Shown piece after piece: positions 39,301-51,646 of a stretch of DNA of 64,000 bases. The stretch covers positions 62,001-126,000 of the forward strand of contig JASANC010003703.1 of NCBI GenBank assembly GCA_030248135.1. Reading direction: 5' to 3'. This DNA comes from Theristus sp. LFF4_11. Taxonomy: Eukaryota > Nematoda > Chromadorea > Monhysterida > Xyalidae. Each line of letters opens with the position of its first letter. The first letter of the stretch is position 1. Both the position numbers and the translations under genes were made by a program. The notes under the pieces are model-generated. The model worked only from the letters and a program-made list of their open reading frames with translations, had not been told where the DNA came from and did not search any database.

Positions 39301-41264
39301 GTCACCGTCGAACGTTCACGTCGCTTGACACGGATCCGTTCGAGCCGGAGCTCGCGCATCGATTGAGCGTGTGCAACATGTTCCGCCGCTATATGGAGGT
39401 CAACCTCACCTGTGTACGTGTTTGGTTCTATGGAGTTTGATTGTTGAAGTTTGAGAGTGGTCGTGTATGTGATGTAATGAGACTTGCGAATTGACTGGGT
39501 TTGAGAATGAATAAGGCGTACTATTCTAGAATTGGACGTGTGAGCCTAGTTCTGGTCTGTTTGATGAGCTTTTTGGATGGCAGCAGTTGTAAAGTGAGTT
39601 TTTTGGTTGGTTGCAATAATTGCCGTTTTGCATTTACAGTTGCGAGTTGAGTTTTTTGGCGGCAGAAGTAGGTGTTTTTGCATCAGGGTTGCAAGCTGAG
39701 CTTTTGCACTGTGGTAGTTGAAGAATTGCGTTTTTTTTTTATTTTTTACTGTATTCCCGTTTGATTGTTCAGCATTCGGACATCAGCGCAACCCGGGACA
39801 GCGCACCCCCGCCGGGCCGTCCGAGCACACGCGGTCTGCACTCGTGGCTCAGGGGCGAGCAGTACGTGTTGCTTGTCATGAACGACGCCTCCGTACAGGT
39901 TTGGTCGTTTGCGGTGTTCTGTGTGAAATTTTAGTGTTATGGTCAGCTATTGGTCTTTTCTTGCTTTTTTCGAATTGGTAGATCCGCTGTCCTCCCCCGC
40001 CCCCTTTGGTTTCCAGAAACTTTGAAGAAGCCAGAGGATTCAGAAACTATTCCTGCAGAACAGATCAGAACGTTTTCAGAATGAATTGAAATCGTTTGAG
40101 TTTCAAATTTGACATCGGAACTTCGAAACAAATTCCGAGACAAAAACTGGTTCCATTCACAGGTGAACAACGTTCAAACGCACACGAAGACGATTCTGAC
40201 GCCGTTGCCTGAAGGCCACGTCCGCGTCACCGTGATTCAACCGTCTGTCGACGCAAACATGCCACCGCCGATGTATCAGTGCGACCTGGGCGAACAGGTT
40301 GGTGTATAATATCTTTTCTTTAGGACCTGCGACTCAATGCGGCTGTAGATGGGAAAGGAAACTAGTTTCAATCTTTATGTGGTAATTCAGAATAGCCTAA
40401 GTGACCCGGCCTCATTAAAGGGTCTCGGATCACTTTACCAATTTTGAATTCCCGCGTCATGCATGCAAACTGTTTACCCATCCATGCGCGCATTGAGTCC
40501 CGGGACCAAAATAAAAGATCATACAAACATTGGGACTTTTTGAGATCATCGTCTTTTTAAATGGGGCTACCAAATTTCTTGTGGTTTTTTTGGTAGGTGG
40601 AGAGTTAACCATCCAGTGAGCTGAGTCGTGTGCGCCTGAGGCACATTGATTGGTCGAATAAGCAGACCAGTTGAAGTTGAAGCAACTTTTTTTCCGAAAA
40701 AAACTGAGCATTTCACTTTCTAACGAACATTGCCCCCTCACGTGGCGCGACGCTGGGCAAAGGTAGTGACGCAATTTGGCCGATCGAGCGGGCTCGGTCG
40801 GGCGAGGACGCTGTGTAGGAGCTGCGTCGTTGTGCGCACCCACGGGATGGTGATAGCGGCCGGCGAAACACCGCAGAGCTTGGCACGTTTGGGTTTGCGA
40901 AATATAAAATTTGAAGAAAACGTTCGCGTTTGCGCAGTTCGTCGACTCGTACGTGCCGATCTCGGAGTGCGTGCCGCGCAGTCTGCTTCGTGCGCTCGAG
41001 TTCGCCGTGGACACGTTGGCGCGTTGTCGTGGCGCATGTCAACAGCAACACCACCAGTGCAGCGCCAACACAAAGCAGCCACCGCCAGCCAATCAGCACA
41101 GCGCCGCCACAGCGGCAGACGTCGACATGCGCTCGCATTCGCCGCCGCCCCCGTCGCACAATGTCTACCAACGGCCGTCCTCCTATCACGCGGCGTGCGT
41201 CGATGATCAGCAGTATCCGATCAGACAACAACAACGCCAGCATTGTAAGGTGACCAATTGTTGA
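24155..41264 (+). CDS. large polo-like kinase, PLK1/2/3 class (16 exons, 1305 aa)
   Basis: Ser/Thr kinase of cell-cycle and centrosome control. Exons: 24155-24661, 32609-32734, 33101-33199, 33685-33923, 34279-34503, 35072-35197, 35578-35814, 36189-36424, 36636-36907, 37141-37431, 37756-38413, 38625-38769, 39245-39413, 39773-39898, 40163-40297, 40938-41264. All phases match. Residues 1-155 are low complexity with an Asn run. Kinase: GKGGFAWC loop from 168, catalytic K190, HRD 283-285, DFG 303-305, CGTPNYIAPE 327-336. Ser325 stands where PLK1 has activating Thr210. Residues about 400-1010 are Gln/Pro/Ser-rich. Polo box 1 keeps the phosphopeptide-binding Trp (1023); polo box 2 keeps the His-Lys pair (1159, 1161). 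Usual length is about 600-700 aa. Exon 4 may instead end at 33917 with a GC donor, also phase 2. Least certain are the linker exons and the last exon's Gln/Pro-rich tail. Confidence 0.88.
24276..24345 (+). repeat. (AAC)n run encoding polyasparagine
   Basis: In-frame trinucleotide expansion in exon 1 of the polo kinase; codes for about 22 consecutive Asn after a Tyr-His-His. Confidence 0.93.
24662..32608 (+). other. 7.9-kb first intron of the polo kinase gene
   Basis: Splits the ATP-binding loop: exon 1 ends with LGK and exon 2 starts with GGFA. I found no nested gene. The open frames on either strand have no recognisable domain and no supporting splice sites. Short CA repeats occur at about 26310-26340. 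Large first introns often hold enhancers, but nothing specific can be claimed here. Confidence 0.7.
36292..36325 (+). repeat. (CAA)n run encoding polyglutamine
   Basis: Same trinucleotide as in exon 1 but read in the Gln frame in exon 8. The Gln frame is the one that fits the splice phases on both sides. Confidence 0.85.
40328..40497 (+). repeat. dispersed repeat, left copy of an inverted pair
   Basis: About 170 bases in polo kinase intron 15, matching 43582-43747 in inverted orientation at roughly 80% identity. Shared blocks include GCCTAAGTGACCCGGCCT and ACTGTTTACCCATC. Confidence 0.85.
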
Positions 41265-44200
41265 TATGTGTTTTGAGATTTTTCGGTTTTTTGTTGTTTT
41301 TGTTCGTTTTGTTCTGATGAGTTGTTCCAGAGTGTTGAATTGGAAACGCAACCATTTTTTTCATCGGCTGTGCTGTATTATTAGTTATTACCGTACCGTG
41401 TTGGTTGTTTTGGTTTTTGTTTGTGGTTTTTGAGTTTTTCTCTGTGTTCTGTATTTACGGTTCTGTATTATTACTGCGTTTATGTTTTTTTTCGTATTGG
41501 TGTTGGCATAATTTTGTGAAGGCCATTCTTTCTATATACGGAGTTTTGATTTCAGTTGCAGCATTGGAGGGCGGGAGGTATTTTTGTGTGTTTGGAATGG
41601 TTTCATGATGACAACGAAGATTTTTGCGCAGATTTGATTTTAGCTTTGTACTTGTTTTGATTTTGATTGGTTCAGTTTTGGTGCCCCAAATTTATGTCGA
41701 CATTACGGGTGATGCTCGCACACGTTCATGTAATCGTAGCCGCTTTTGGTTAGCATTGTTTCGAGTATCGGTTGGTGGCTTGTTGAAAATCCAAAAAAGC
41801 GTGAACGGCTGATAAAACTGTTTGTTTTGTATCTTGCAAGAGCCGTTTTTTTTGGTTCCTTTTTCAAGTCAGCCCGCTGTGTTGTATTTTATTTTTATTT
41901 TCACGTTTTTTCACCAGAAAATCATCAGTGAGGCACGCAATAACTTGCATCAAGTACCACTTAACTGTAATTCGTGTAGCATTCTTTTGGTTGGTCTGCA
42001 TTTGATTGTTTTTTCCAAACAAGCAACTTCGATCGAGAAATCCACATTGTTATTTATTGTATGGAACAACATTGAAATTGTCTAGTTTCGATTAAGTAAA
42101 CACAGCAAACTTCAAAAATTGTGCCTGCTCTGTTGAAGTGACGCAAAAAGCTGCCAAAATTCCAGTTTCTAACAAATCTGTCTTTTTTAAATAATACTTC
42201 TGCCCTACCTCATGCATTTATAAATTTACTTTTTTTGGTGCACGAATGTAAGGTTGAGTTTCAAACACGCAGCAATGCAAATAATTATGGAAACAATCTT
42301 TCATGTCTTCTGTGGTTTGTGCGCAACTTTTTTGTGTGTCAAAAATACAGACGAAAAGTGTACCGTTGGTGAGTCATTGCGATGCGAAATGCGAACGTTT
42401 TTGTTCTATCAGTTCATTTCAAATGATTTGTCTGTTATCTGCTTAAAAGTCACTTGGCTCAATTGGCTCACAAAGTGTGTTTCGCTGCCATCCATTGGTG
42501 TTGATTCGTGGTTCTTCAATTAATTTTATTTGAAAATTATGTGATCCCTACAGCAATATGCGCAACATTTGTGCTCCAACAGCCCCGCCCATGCTGCCCC
42601 TGCCCCGTTCTCTCTCATTGCAACACACTGCTGCAAGTCGTGCATTTTTACTGAAAAAATAGAGTTGCCTTTGAAGTTGTTTGAAATATATCAATGTTAT
42701 ATTAGCGATTCCCGATTTGAGACAAAACTGGCAACTTTAATCGAGTTTTTTTGTATTTTTTGCGTCGTCTCTGTCAGTGTTTCTTTTATCTCCGGTTCCG
42801 GGTACAGTTTGTAAACAGATAGAATCTTTGAAAGTTGTGTGATGGAAGGAAATTTTTCAAATGTTTTGTGCAGTGCGGCGTCGTTTGTTGTTCTAAATGT
42901 GTGGATTCATTGATTTTGAACTCGGATTGTAATATCAGCCCTGACCTGCCACCCGATGCCTATCAGTATTTTCTTCTCTTGCTTTTATTTTAATTTAACA
43001 ATCTGTTGTTTGTACGTCGCTTTTATACCGCACCCGTTTTTCTTCTTTTTCTGTTTCGTTTCAAACAGTTCTCTACCAAAATAACTTACGTTTTTTTTTC
43101 AAGGTTTTTTTGTTCCGTTACTACTTTACTCACTAAATGCGCGTTTTTTCGTCCACTATTTCTTCGTTAAAAACAGCGTTTGACATTGCAATTTGAAAAG
43201 TTACCACCAACATCAAAAAAGTTTTGTTAATTTCATTTCACGGAATCAGGTATCAAAAAAACGATTTAATTTGTCCTTAAATTATATATGTATGTTAATT
43301 ATTTTCAAAACTTATTTTGAAACAATTTGGTAACATGGTTTTCATTCAGAGCTCACTGTGTTCGTGTTTTGCCAACATCCGCCCAAGATTTTTGTTTTTT
43401 TCGTTTGCCTCCGTAACTTCTTTTTTTCAGTTCGGGTTACTAACAGTGCTGTCATGTTTGGGTTTTAAAGCTTTTTCATGCTCCATTTTCAGTGTCGCAG
43501 TCGATTTCCGACGTTAAACGTTATGTTGTTTGTACTGTGGACGCCTTACATCGTATTATCTTTTATTTTGGTCCAGACACTCAGATGCGCGTATAGATGG
43601 GTAAACAGTGGCATGCGTGACGCAGGAATTCAAATTTGGTAAAGTGATTCGAGTCCCCAAGTAAGGCCGGGTCACTTAGGCTAATTTAGATTGCCACAAA
43701 GAGTTGAAATTAGTTTCCTTTCTACGTCTGCAAACGCACTGAGTTACAGAACCCAAAAAATTGATAATATGTAGTTTCTTTTTCAGAATTTTTAAAAACG
43801 AATTCATCAATAAACGTTCACGCTGTGTTTTATGATTGGTTGTTCAGTCATCGCAACAAGATTTTCGTATCAAGTGCTTAGTTGATTTGATTGATTGATT
43901 AGTTGGCGTGGCAATGAAAAGAAATCGGAGCCCCGAGTTATATTTATCGTACATTTCTAAAACATGTTGTTCTTACCAATCATTCCATGAATAAAATGTT
44001 TATTCAGCATTGCTTTTCTGTTTCGCTTATTATTGGTCACGTTTTGTTTGATGGTGGAAATTATTACACTGCCAAAAGCATCGTGTGAATTAGAAAGCAC
44101 ACACACGGAATAAAAAGTACGGTATCTGAGAAAATTCTGGTATTTTGGACAATGAAATTACTTGAAGCTCATTAAAAGTCCTAGTCTGAAAACAGAGTAC

Positions 44201-44389
44201 TTTGTTGGTTATATAACACAACAATGTTGCCCAGTCAGTCAGTCACAACGCAGACAAACACAACACGCACACACCCGCTGATATCACCGACAATGTGTGT
44301 GCATGTGTGTGTGTCACTGCGCCACATGCAACTGACGGGCTCGCATCTCTCCAGAATGACGCTTCATTTCCCGCAAGAGCAGCGGCAAT
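41265..44389. other. intergenic region between polo kinase and bHLH genes
   Basis: Includes the 3' flank of the polo kinase. T-rich with no supported exon; holds the second copy of an inverted dispersed repeat at 43582-43747. CA repeats occur at about 44250-44320. The two genes point toward each other, so this is shared 3' flank. Confidence 0.55.
43582..43747 (-). repeat. dispersed repeat, right copy of an inverted pair
   Basis: Inverted match to 40328-40497. Together they bracket the last exon of the polo kinase. Confidence 0.85.
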
Positions 44390-45633
44390 CTATCGTCGCG
44401 CAACGTGCACTGTGCTGGTGCTGCCAGCCGGCCGTTGCTCGCGCAGCAGCCACTCGCGGTCTTCGCGCAGCTGGTTGGCGCGTATCGTCTCGAGAATTCG
44501 CAGGTATCGTATGGCGGTCCGCAGGATCTCCTGTTTGCTCATCTTCTTGTTGATTGGATATGATGGCAGAATGCGGCGAAGCGCCATGAAACCGTCGTTA
44601 ACCTGCGTTTCGCAATCGAAATAACTATGTCAATCAAACACACGGCTGGATAAGAAATACCGAACTGTTCGTTCGCTCAACGAGCAACAGCAAATAGGCT
44701 GCGTTCACTTTTGGTTGTTTCACTGGCTGCTCTACAAATACGTATTGTCGGCATTGGCGACTTTTCTCCGTGTGTACAGGCTGTTTGTTAAAACCGGTCA
44801 CTTTTTTTCGCAGATTACAGAGCGTGCAAAGCTGTGAATTACATTGAGAAGAACAAGTGTATCGGGTTATGTTGACTGCATGTTTTTGCTTGCAACTCCG
44901 ATCCCGGATTTCTTCTTCTTTTTTGGAACTCTGTATTCTGCGAACAAATCGACAGGTTTAAACAAACATACTACGGAATGGCCGTTTAAACATGGCAGCT
45001 TTTTTCAGGGTGCAAGGAGCGCGTGAAATTTGAATGAAAGGAAAAAGACTTTCAGAAAGCAGATTGTGTGTCAAATTTGATGTGTGTTTTTTAAACTAAT
45101 TGATTCTTCGTGCTATTCTGTTCATTCTATCTCCCTTGTACACACGATTGGGAATTATCTTGGCATTCTTGAAAAACACAACCCCTAGTCTGCGACTGAT
45201 CCCGCCTTGATGGAGAATACAAGGACTGCCTTATTTATTCGGCCATACTGTATGCAGGTTTTGTGTATGTTGGTTAAACAGGGGCAAACTGTTTGGAGGC
45301 AAAAATCTTTTAAAAAACCTGAATTTGCCGCTGTCTCTCCCGGTCGCTGCACGGTCCACCAGCCGTCGCACTGGCGCCATCCGATGTCGCCTCTTTCTCC
45401 TTGCTGTTTTTTGCAGTGCCATCAACCGATTTCAGCAATTTCTTACGTCGACCCGCCGTCGCCGATGGCGTGATATTCGTTTTCTTATCATCTTGTTTTC
45501 GGTCAACTTTCGGTTTCTCTTTCGCACAAGTTTGAGCCAAATCTTCAATAACGACAGTTGCCCTTTTCTTTGGTTTATTCTGCAGTCGCAACGTCGCCAC
45601 TGTCGCCGCCGCTCGCGACGATTCCGGTTTCAT
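44390..45633 (-). CDS. bHLH transcription factor, TAL/SCL-like (two exons)
   Basis: DNA-binding regulator that acts as a dimer on E-box sites in the nucleus. Exon 1 is 45319-45633 (ATG at 45633, 105 codons) and exon 2 is 44390-44602 (70 codons plus TAG). The junction CAG|GTTTTT ... GCAG|GTTAAC is phase 0, giving 175 aa. The joined sequence reads DRERQRQIQVNDGFMALRR across the splice. This gives the basic-region Glu-Arg pair and helix 1, followed by an ILPSYPINKKMSKQEILR loop and helix 2. The Lys-Lys-(Met/Leu)-Ser-Lys-x-Glu-Ile-Leu-Arg pattern is typical of the TAL/LYL group. Residues 1-90 are Lys/Ala/Ser-rich with possible nuclear localisation signals (KPKKR, GRRKK). The exact family member cannot be named. 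The intron falls between the basic region and helix 1. An additional upstream exon cannot be excluded. Confidence 0.8.
45020..45140 (+). repeat. dispersed repeat copy
   Basis: Direct match, with substitutions, to about 49846-49970. Shared segments include AAATTTGAATGAAAG and TTCATTC(T) near the end. This copy lies in the bHLH intron. Confidence 0.65.
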
Positions 45634-46706
45634 GTTTTTTTTTTAGTTTTGAGGTTTTATTTCGAGAAGGAACTCGCGAGATGATGCAAATGAAATTACC
45701 GAAAAAAGGTGTCAATAGCGGAAAACGTGTTTTGCAACAGGGCAGTTTTGTGTGGTTGCTCAAGCGAATTGACCAAATCACGTCTGAGAGCCATGTGCAA
45801 AAAAGTGCAGTGAGGCGTGAGCCTGTGGCTGCGGTCGGTCTGATAAAACGACAACGGCTGTTCATTAATATCAGCTTTGCCTTTGGTTTATTAATTTCGC
45901 CATTTTCATGTGGACATTTGCACAGATGTCCCGTGAGAATTACAGAATGTTGCATGTGTTGCTGTTTGGCTGTTTGCGTGGATTGTGAAACTTTTTTAAA
46001 ATTTTGCTGATTGATTATGTCTTTTTTAAAAGATTAAAAATTTAAAAAATCATTTAAAAATGTTGGAGGAAAATCTGAAAATATAGTGCGCCAAGTTCGC
46101 ATTTTTCTATGTCAGAGCCAAATTAAACAATGAAAATGCAGCCCACCATCGGACCCAGAAAAATAGCGAGTCTGCTTTTTGTCCTGTGTAAAAGACGCAT
46201 CAGAATTTTCGCATGTTTCAGAAACACAAAAGAACGAACGATGACAGTTCAGTTCAGTTTTATTCTGCAGTGCACGGCATAATACCATAGAAGTGTAAGA
46301 CACCATGAGTAGGCAAGCCAAAACACAACAGAAACAGAGAACGTTGCGTGGGTTGGCTTGTGGAACCGAGAAACACATGGTTTTGGATCCACATGCTGCA
46401 AAAGGTAGGTGGATCCAAATTGATGTTGGAGAGAGGGTAATTTTCATAAAAAGTTTGCCGATTTTAAAGGTTGAAATGGCTTTGTTTAGTTCTGAAAGTG
46501 CAAATTCGAACTCAGCGCGTCAGCGCGGTTCTATCCAATGCAGCTATTTTTGTCGACCATCACTTTCCTTCGGCATCTACATTTTTTTCAAATTAATTAG
46601 AAAATAAAAAAATTCAATTAAAAAATTGGGATTTCACTTTTTTCGAACCTTATCGCACCTCTTCTGCGATTCAGACCCTCCTCAAAACGCCACCAATTAG
46701 TAGTTA
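45634..46706. other. 5' flank of the bHLH gene
   Basis: No exon or RNA gene supported. The upstream regulatory region of the bHLH gene should be here, but no specific site is identifiable. Confidence 0.45.
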
Positions 46707-47497
46707 CAGTCGAACTCACTCAAATGTGGAATCAGCTGATTGGTCGACCGAGCGGAGGCTGCTCACACTCCGCACCGTTCTTTTTTTCGTGGATTTGGAT
46801 TTTATTGAAACGTGTTTTTATGAATTTCCAGCAACCTTTTTGTGCTAAAAATAAACTCAAAGGTTGGAGAACGCGAAATTTAGAAAATTTTATTCCACAG
46901 CTCAACTCAAAATTTATTTTTTGTTTAATGACGACGACGTCGTCGTCGCTTAATTTTTGCGTGTGGACTGAAAAATAAAAGCCTAAAAGGAGTGTGCTGT
47001 GCATGGTTTGCTGCGTGCACCAAGTAAATGAACACTGCAGCTTACCAAAAACAACTTGAAAACGGTGAAAATGAAAAATGAAAGCAAAGTCGTCGTCGTG
47101 TCGTCGTCGTCCGCGAAGTCGGAACGCATTTTTTTTAATTGCGGACGCATGTCGATCGGTCAGCTAGGAATGAAACCCCCTTCAGCTGGCTACACAGCGC
47201 ACTCATTTCAGGCTTTTGTCTTTCAGTTCACACGTAAAAATTAAGCGACGACGTCGTCGTCGTCATCGTCGTCAGTGAAAAATGCATTTTAAGCTGTTGA
47301 ATAAAAAAATTGAATTTCGCAGTTCTCCAACCCTTTGAGTTTATTTTTAGCATGAAAAGGGTGCTGGAAATTCACACTCATTCAAAAGAAACACGATTTA
47401 ATAGAATCCAGATCCACGAAAAAAGATGGGTGCGGAGTGTGAGCAGCCTCGCCTCGGCCGACCAATCAGCTGATTCCACATTTTATTGAGTTCGACT
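46707..47497. mobile_element. fold-back MITE with TA target duplication
   Basis: Ends read CAGTCGAACTC and its complement, flanked by TA (46705-46706 and 47498-47499). The inverted arms run inward about 290 bases on each side at good identity, including AATCAGCTGATTGGTCG in both. Short CGACGA/TCGTCG runs lie at the inner ends of the arms (about 46930-46950 and 47245-47275) and in the core (about 47088-47115). CAGT termini with TA duplication match the Tc1/mariner pattern. No transposase is encoded. Confidence 0.85.
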
Positions 47498-47594
47498 GTA
47501 CCCTGAACAGTAGCGAAAGTGCGGGGTGGGGAGGGGTCCACCCCCAGCCGATAATCCTGCCCGTCCACGGGCAGATACCCGTGTACACCTAGAC

Positions 47595-48750
47595 AGTATC
47601 GAAGGCGAAAGCAAATTTTCGAGGGGGGTGTCGTCACGTGGGGGGGGTGCCGAAAATTTTTCAGTGGGGGTGTCAGTCATGGTACGATGTAACGATGTAA
47701 CGATGTAACGTTTATCGTACAAAAGTAGTGATACGATGCCGAAGCATCGAAATAGGTAATACCCGTTAGTACAAAATACAATGAAACAATCAATAACATC
47801 ACGCATTCACCACCACACGAACAAAACACGATGAACTGACTGAGCTGACTGAGCTGAGATTCTGAGAATTTGAATTTTGAACTTTTTTCAAAACAAGTTA
47901 TCAATCACGAAAACTGTCACACACGACGAAACATTAACAAATAAAATAATTAGCGAGAATCAAACTCATGACTGCCCGATCAAAACTGTTCAAAACAAAA
48001 CAGATAATCCACTTCATCGACGATACGAATACGAATTCAAATTGCCGCACGATCTCAGTGCACTGGTACAGTGACACCCCAGTGCAGCACACCTCCCCCC
48101 AGAGCACCAGAGACCGTCGGGTGGGGGGGGTGTCACTCCCCCCTAAAACCGGGCACCCCCCCCCCCATCATAGTTGTTCTAGGGGGGGGGGCTGGGGGGG
48201 CCGGCCCCCCCCAAAAAAATTTCGAATCTATCTCTATCAGACAGGTTTTTTCGGCTCAGCTATTATCTATCTAAAAAAATTTCTCAGCCAGCTATCTATC
48301 TGAAAATTTTTGTCTTCGAAGACATAAAATGAGTCAATTTTTGACCAAAATTGACCATTTTTTCTCGTAAATCTTGAAAATTTCGCTAATTTTAGGTAAA
48401 ATACGCGTTTATACTTGATTTTTAGTGTATTTTTAGCATTATTTTGCTGTTTTATAGCTTTTTAGCGTTTTAGCTATCTATCTATCAAATTTCAAATTTT
48501 TGACCGCCCCCCCCCCAAAGTCACATGCCCCCCCCGCGGCCCCCCCAAAATTTTCCAGCTATCTATCTATCTGGAAAATTTGCTCCGGCTCTCTATATCG
48601 CCCCCCCCCAACCCCTCGGCTCTGGAACAACTATGCCCCCCCCATCGGACCCCCCCCCCCTCGAAAATCCCCACACCCCCACGAAATTTTGTCTGGCGGA
48701 CACCCCCCCCCCAAAAATTTTCTGCACACCCTAAATTTTTTTTGAAAATC
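47595..48750 (+). repeat. composite repeat, copy 1 (blocks C-B-A-D)
   Basis: Blocks shared with 50950-56190: C (47595-47650), B (47675-48063), A (about 48248-48510, with CTATCTATCTATC and GTCTTCGAAGAC), and D (about 48555-48640). The blocks are separated by long C and G homopolymers. Block B carries an open frame (start about 47877) that is cut short after the shared part. Base calls in the homopolymers are suspect. Confidence 0.8.
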
Positions 48751-50780
48751 ATGATTTTTTGTCTATAAAGTCCATAAAAAAGCTGAATATATGATAACTT
48801 GACATTCTTCATTGTAATTTCAAAGATTTTGCAGCAAAATTTAGCGTTTTTCCTTCAAAATTTAAGCGAAAAAATATCATGGGGGGTGGGTGCACCTGGT
48901 TTGCCTACTTTATTCAAAAAGCGTAAAATAAATCACGCTCCAGAAAATTATTTTTGCTTTCTGCCCGTTTTGCAAATGTCTGCAGATATTATAGTTGAAA
49001 GAAAAGAACGTCAAAGTGTCAGACTTTGACAGAGTTGAGTAAGTCTGAGTAGTGAGACTGGCGACTGGCGCTTGGTGGATGGAACTCCGAAATGGACAAT
49101 GCACTAGATTATACTGACAGATGGCATTGACTGACTGACGACGGTGATGGTGAAGCGACGACGGTGATGGTGAAGGACGGAACAAAAACGAACAAAGGCT
49201 TTCAATTTCAATTTTTATTTTTAATTCATTTACAACGACAACTCGGCATTCGGCAACACCCAAGAGTTGACAAGCAGTTTTAGTCGCAGTTTTGTTTTAC
49301 TGTTTTCTGGTATATTAACGAGCTCATGAAACCAATTGCCGAAGCTTGTATGCAAATCACAAACTGAACTGCTCGTCAATCGTTGTCCTGAAAGTGGAAA
49401 AACTGCCAAAAACAAAATCAACGTGATCAAACCAATCTGCTGATTGCCTGTTATAATTTTTAGAATTTGACTGCAAGTGATGTCCTTTTCTAGTTCCTGT
49501 CCAATCCCGATGGCGCCGTTATCACGTGGCGGATTGCTCAAACAATTATGCAGACAATCAAACAGCTCAGTCATCGTGATGAAGTCTTCCTTCAGCTTGT
49601 GCGATTACGACTGTGGGCCTTAGTCCTTTCTCCACGTTCCACCTCACATGACGCTGCAGAACAGGGCAGACGGAGAGTGCAGTTTTCATGTGTTTCGTTC
49701 CATACTTTGTTGTTTTGTTGAGCTGAATTGCAGATTTTTCAGAACTGACAACAACGACCGTGGGGAACCGGCGACGTTGACTCGAATATATCGAAGTTGA
49801 GTTCACGACTATTGCTTGGCTTTGACGTTGCTCCGCAAGAAACTGAACGAAATTTGAATGAAAGAAAAAAGACGCTCAGAGTCAGAAACCAATTGTGTGC
49901 CAAATGACGTGGTTTTTAACTAAATGACTCTTCATGCTATTGTGTTCATTCTTTCTCGGTTATGTTCTGCGTTTTTTAATTGATTCGTTTGGTTGTGTGC
50001 GCAGATTTGTTTTTTTACTCACAAGCATTTTTTGCTGTGGTCAGAGTTCAACCCATCAAATCAAGAAAATAAAGTGTAAAACTAAAACCACCAAATGCGA
50101 AACTAACAGAAATACGCAACGTCAGCATGGACATCAAACAAGGTCAGTCTGCAGAAGGAGGGACAATGTCTTTTAAGCTTTCATTCTTTGTCGTTTCGGT
50201 GTCGTCCAAAAATCCAAGCTTTCAGAAATAGCTGTGTCAAAAAATGTATCTTGAATGAATGAATGTGCTGTGAAACGTAAACAAAATTTCAGAAGTTAGC
50301 ATGCTGAAGATTGTCCCACAACAACCCATCCTCTGCATGAAAATTTGATGAAAACCCATGAAAAGTGCGTTGATTTTCAAGTGAATTCAAATTCTGAATC
50401 ATTTTCTCCTCAAAATAACATGAGAACAACACTGCCGTATGGCGACTTTGTTTCAGCAAATGGACGTTTGTGGCTTTTTTGTTTTTTCGTGGTTTTATTT
50501 TGGTTTTTGGTTTTTAAGTTAAAAACTTCTCACACTTCTGGTTTCCGTTTTGAAGCTCCTTGTTTCGCTTCGCTTCGTGATTGTTTTAGTTCGGCGCATG
50601 TGATAAACACAGAAGGGCGGAGAATGTGTAAACTGTAAGGTGCAGTGCGTGTGCTGCATGCTCATTGGAAAGTGCAGGTGCCATGCCGATGCCCGTGCGC
50701 GTACGTTTTGAATAAAGAAGCATTTGAATAAAGAATAAATTAGGGTTTGAAAAAAATGAAAACCAGAATTTTTCAATAAA
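48751..50780. other. intergenic region with unrecognised ORFs
   Basis: Minus-strand frames at 49230-49574 (114 aa, with one hydrophobic stretch) and 49567-49806 (79 aa) overlap slightly. They match no family I know and I do not call them genes. A dispersed repeat copy lies at about 49846-49970. Confidence 0.35.
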
Positions 50781-50895
50781 CCTTTTTTGTATGGCTGTGG
50801 GTGGGGTCGGGTCGGGGGGTGAAAAAAAAAAAACTTTAATTTTTTTTTTTTATAAAAATTTTTGGTGGGGGAAAAAAAAAAAAAGGGGTTTTGGT

Positions 50896-50927
<32 letters not shown>

Positions 50928-50965
50928 CCCCCCCCAACTATTTTTTTTTTTTTTTTTGTTTGTAA
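50781..50965. other. homopolymer-rich, possibly unreliable junction
   Basis: Consecutive long runs of A, T, G (over 20) and C, ending in a T run directly before block B of the composite repeat. The pattern looks like poor consensus or a forced assembly join. Confidence 0.6.
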
Positions 50966-51509
50966 CGATGTAACGATGTAACGTTTATCGTACCAAGGTA
51001 GTCACACGATGCCGAAGCATCGAAATAGGTAATACCCGTTAGTACAAAATACAATGAAACAATCAATAACATCACGCATTAACCACCACACGAACAAAAC
51101 ACGATGAACTGACTGAGCTGACTGAGCTGAGGTTCTGAGAATTTGAATTTTGAACTTTTTTCAAAACAAGTTATCAATCACGAAAACTGTCACACACGAC
51201 GAAACATTAACAAATAAAATAACTAGCGAGAATCAAACTCATGACTGCCCGATCAAAACTGTTCAAAACAAAACAGATGATCCACTTCATCGACGATACG
51301 AATACGAACTCAAACTGCCGCACAATCTCAGTGCACAAGACGAAACTCGACTGGCTTCTGAAGTTTCTGACGTATTAACAAAAGAAATCCTGAAAGAACA
51401 CAAAAGGATTAGCAACGGAACACCACAAACATTTTCCGACCACAAGCAGGGCAATGTTGGCAAGTTTAGAAAAAGTTGAAGTGAAAGGGGACATTGAACA
51501 CAATGTAAT
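50966..51509 (+). repeat. composite repeat, copy 2, block B (extended)
   Basis: The first 375 bases match 47680-48063 with few differences. This copy then continues about 150 bases further. It contains an open frame (51150-51479, 109 codons) with no recognised domain. The two copies differ mainly by amino-acid-changing substitutions, so coding constraint is doubtful. The retrotransposon tail begins right after it. Confidence 0.8.
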
Positions 51510-51646
51510 TGTTTGTTTGTTTTTCTTTTTCTTTTTTTTTAAAGCAAGAATGTTTAATGGACCTAAGATGAATTTATCAATTCGCAAAGTTTTTCTCAAT
51601 GGGAAAGGAAGAGCAACGGAGAGCGGCATCCCCAGGTCCACGGAAA

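Noticed and set aside
49230..49806. Two minus-strand frames (114 and 79 codons) that might form one gene
   Set aside because: No recognisable domain, no clear splice linking them, and they lie next to dispersed repeats.
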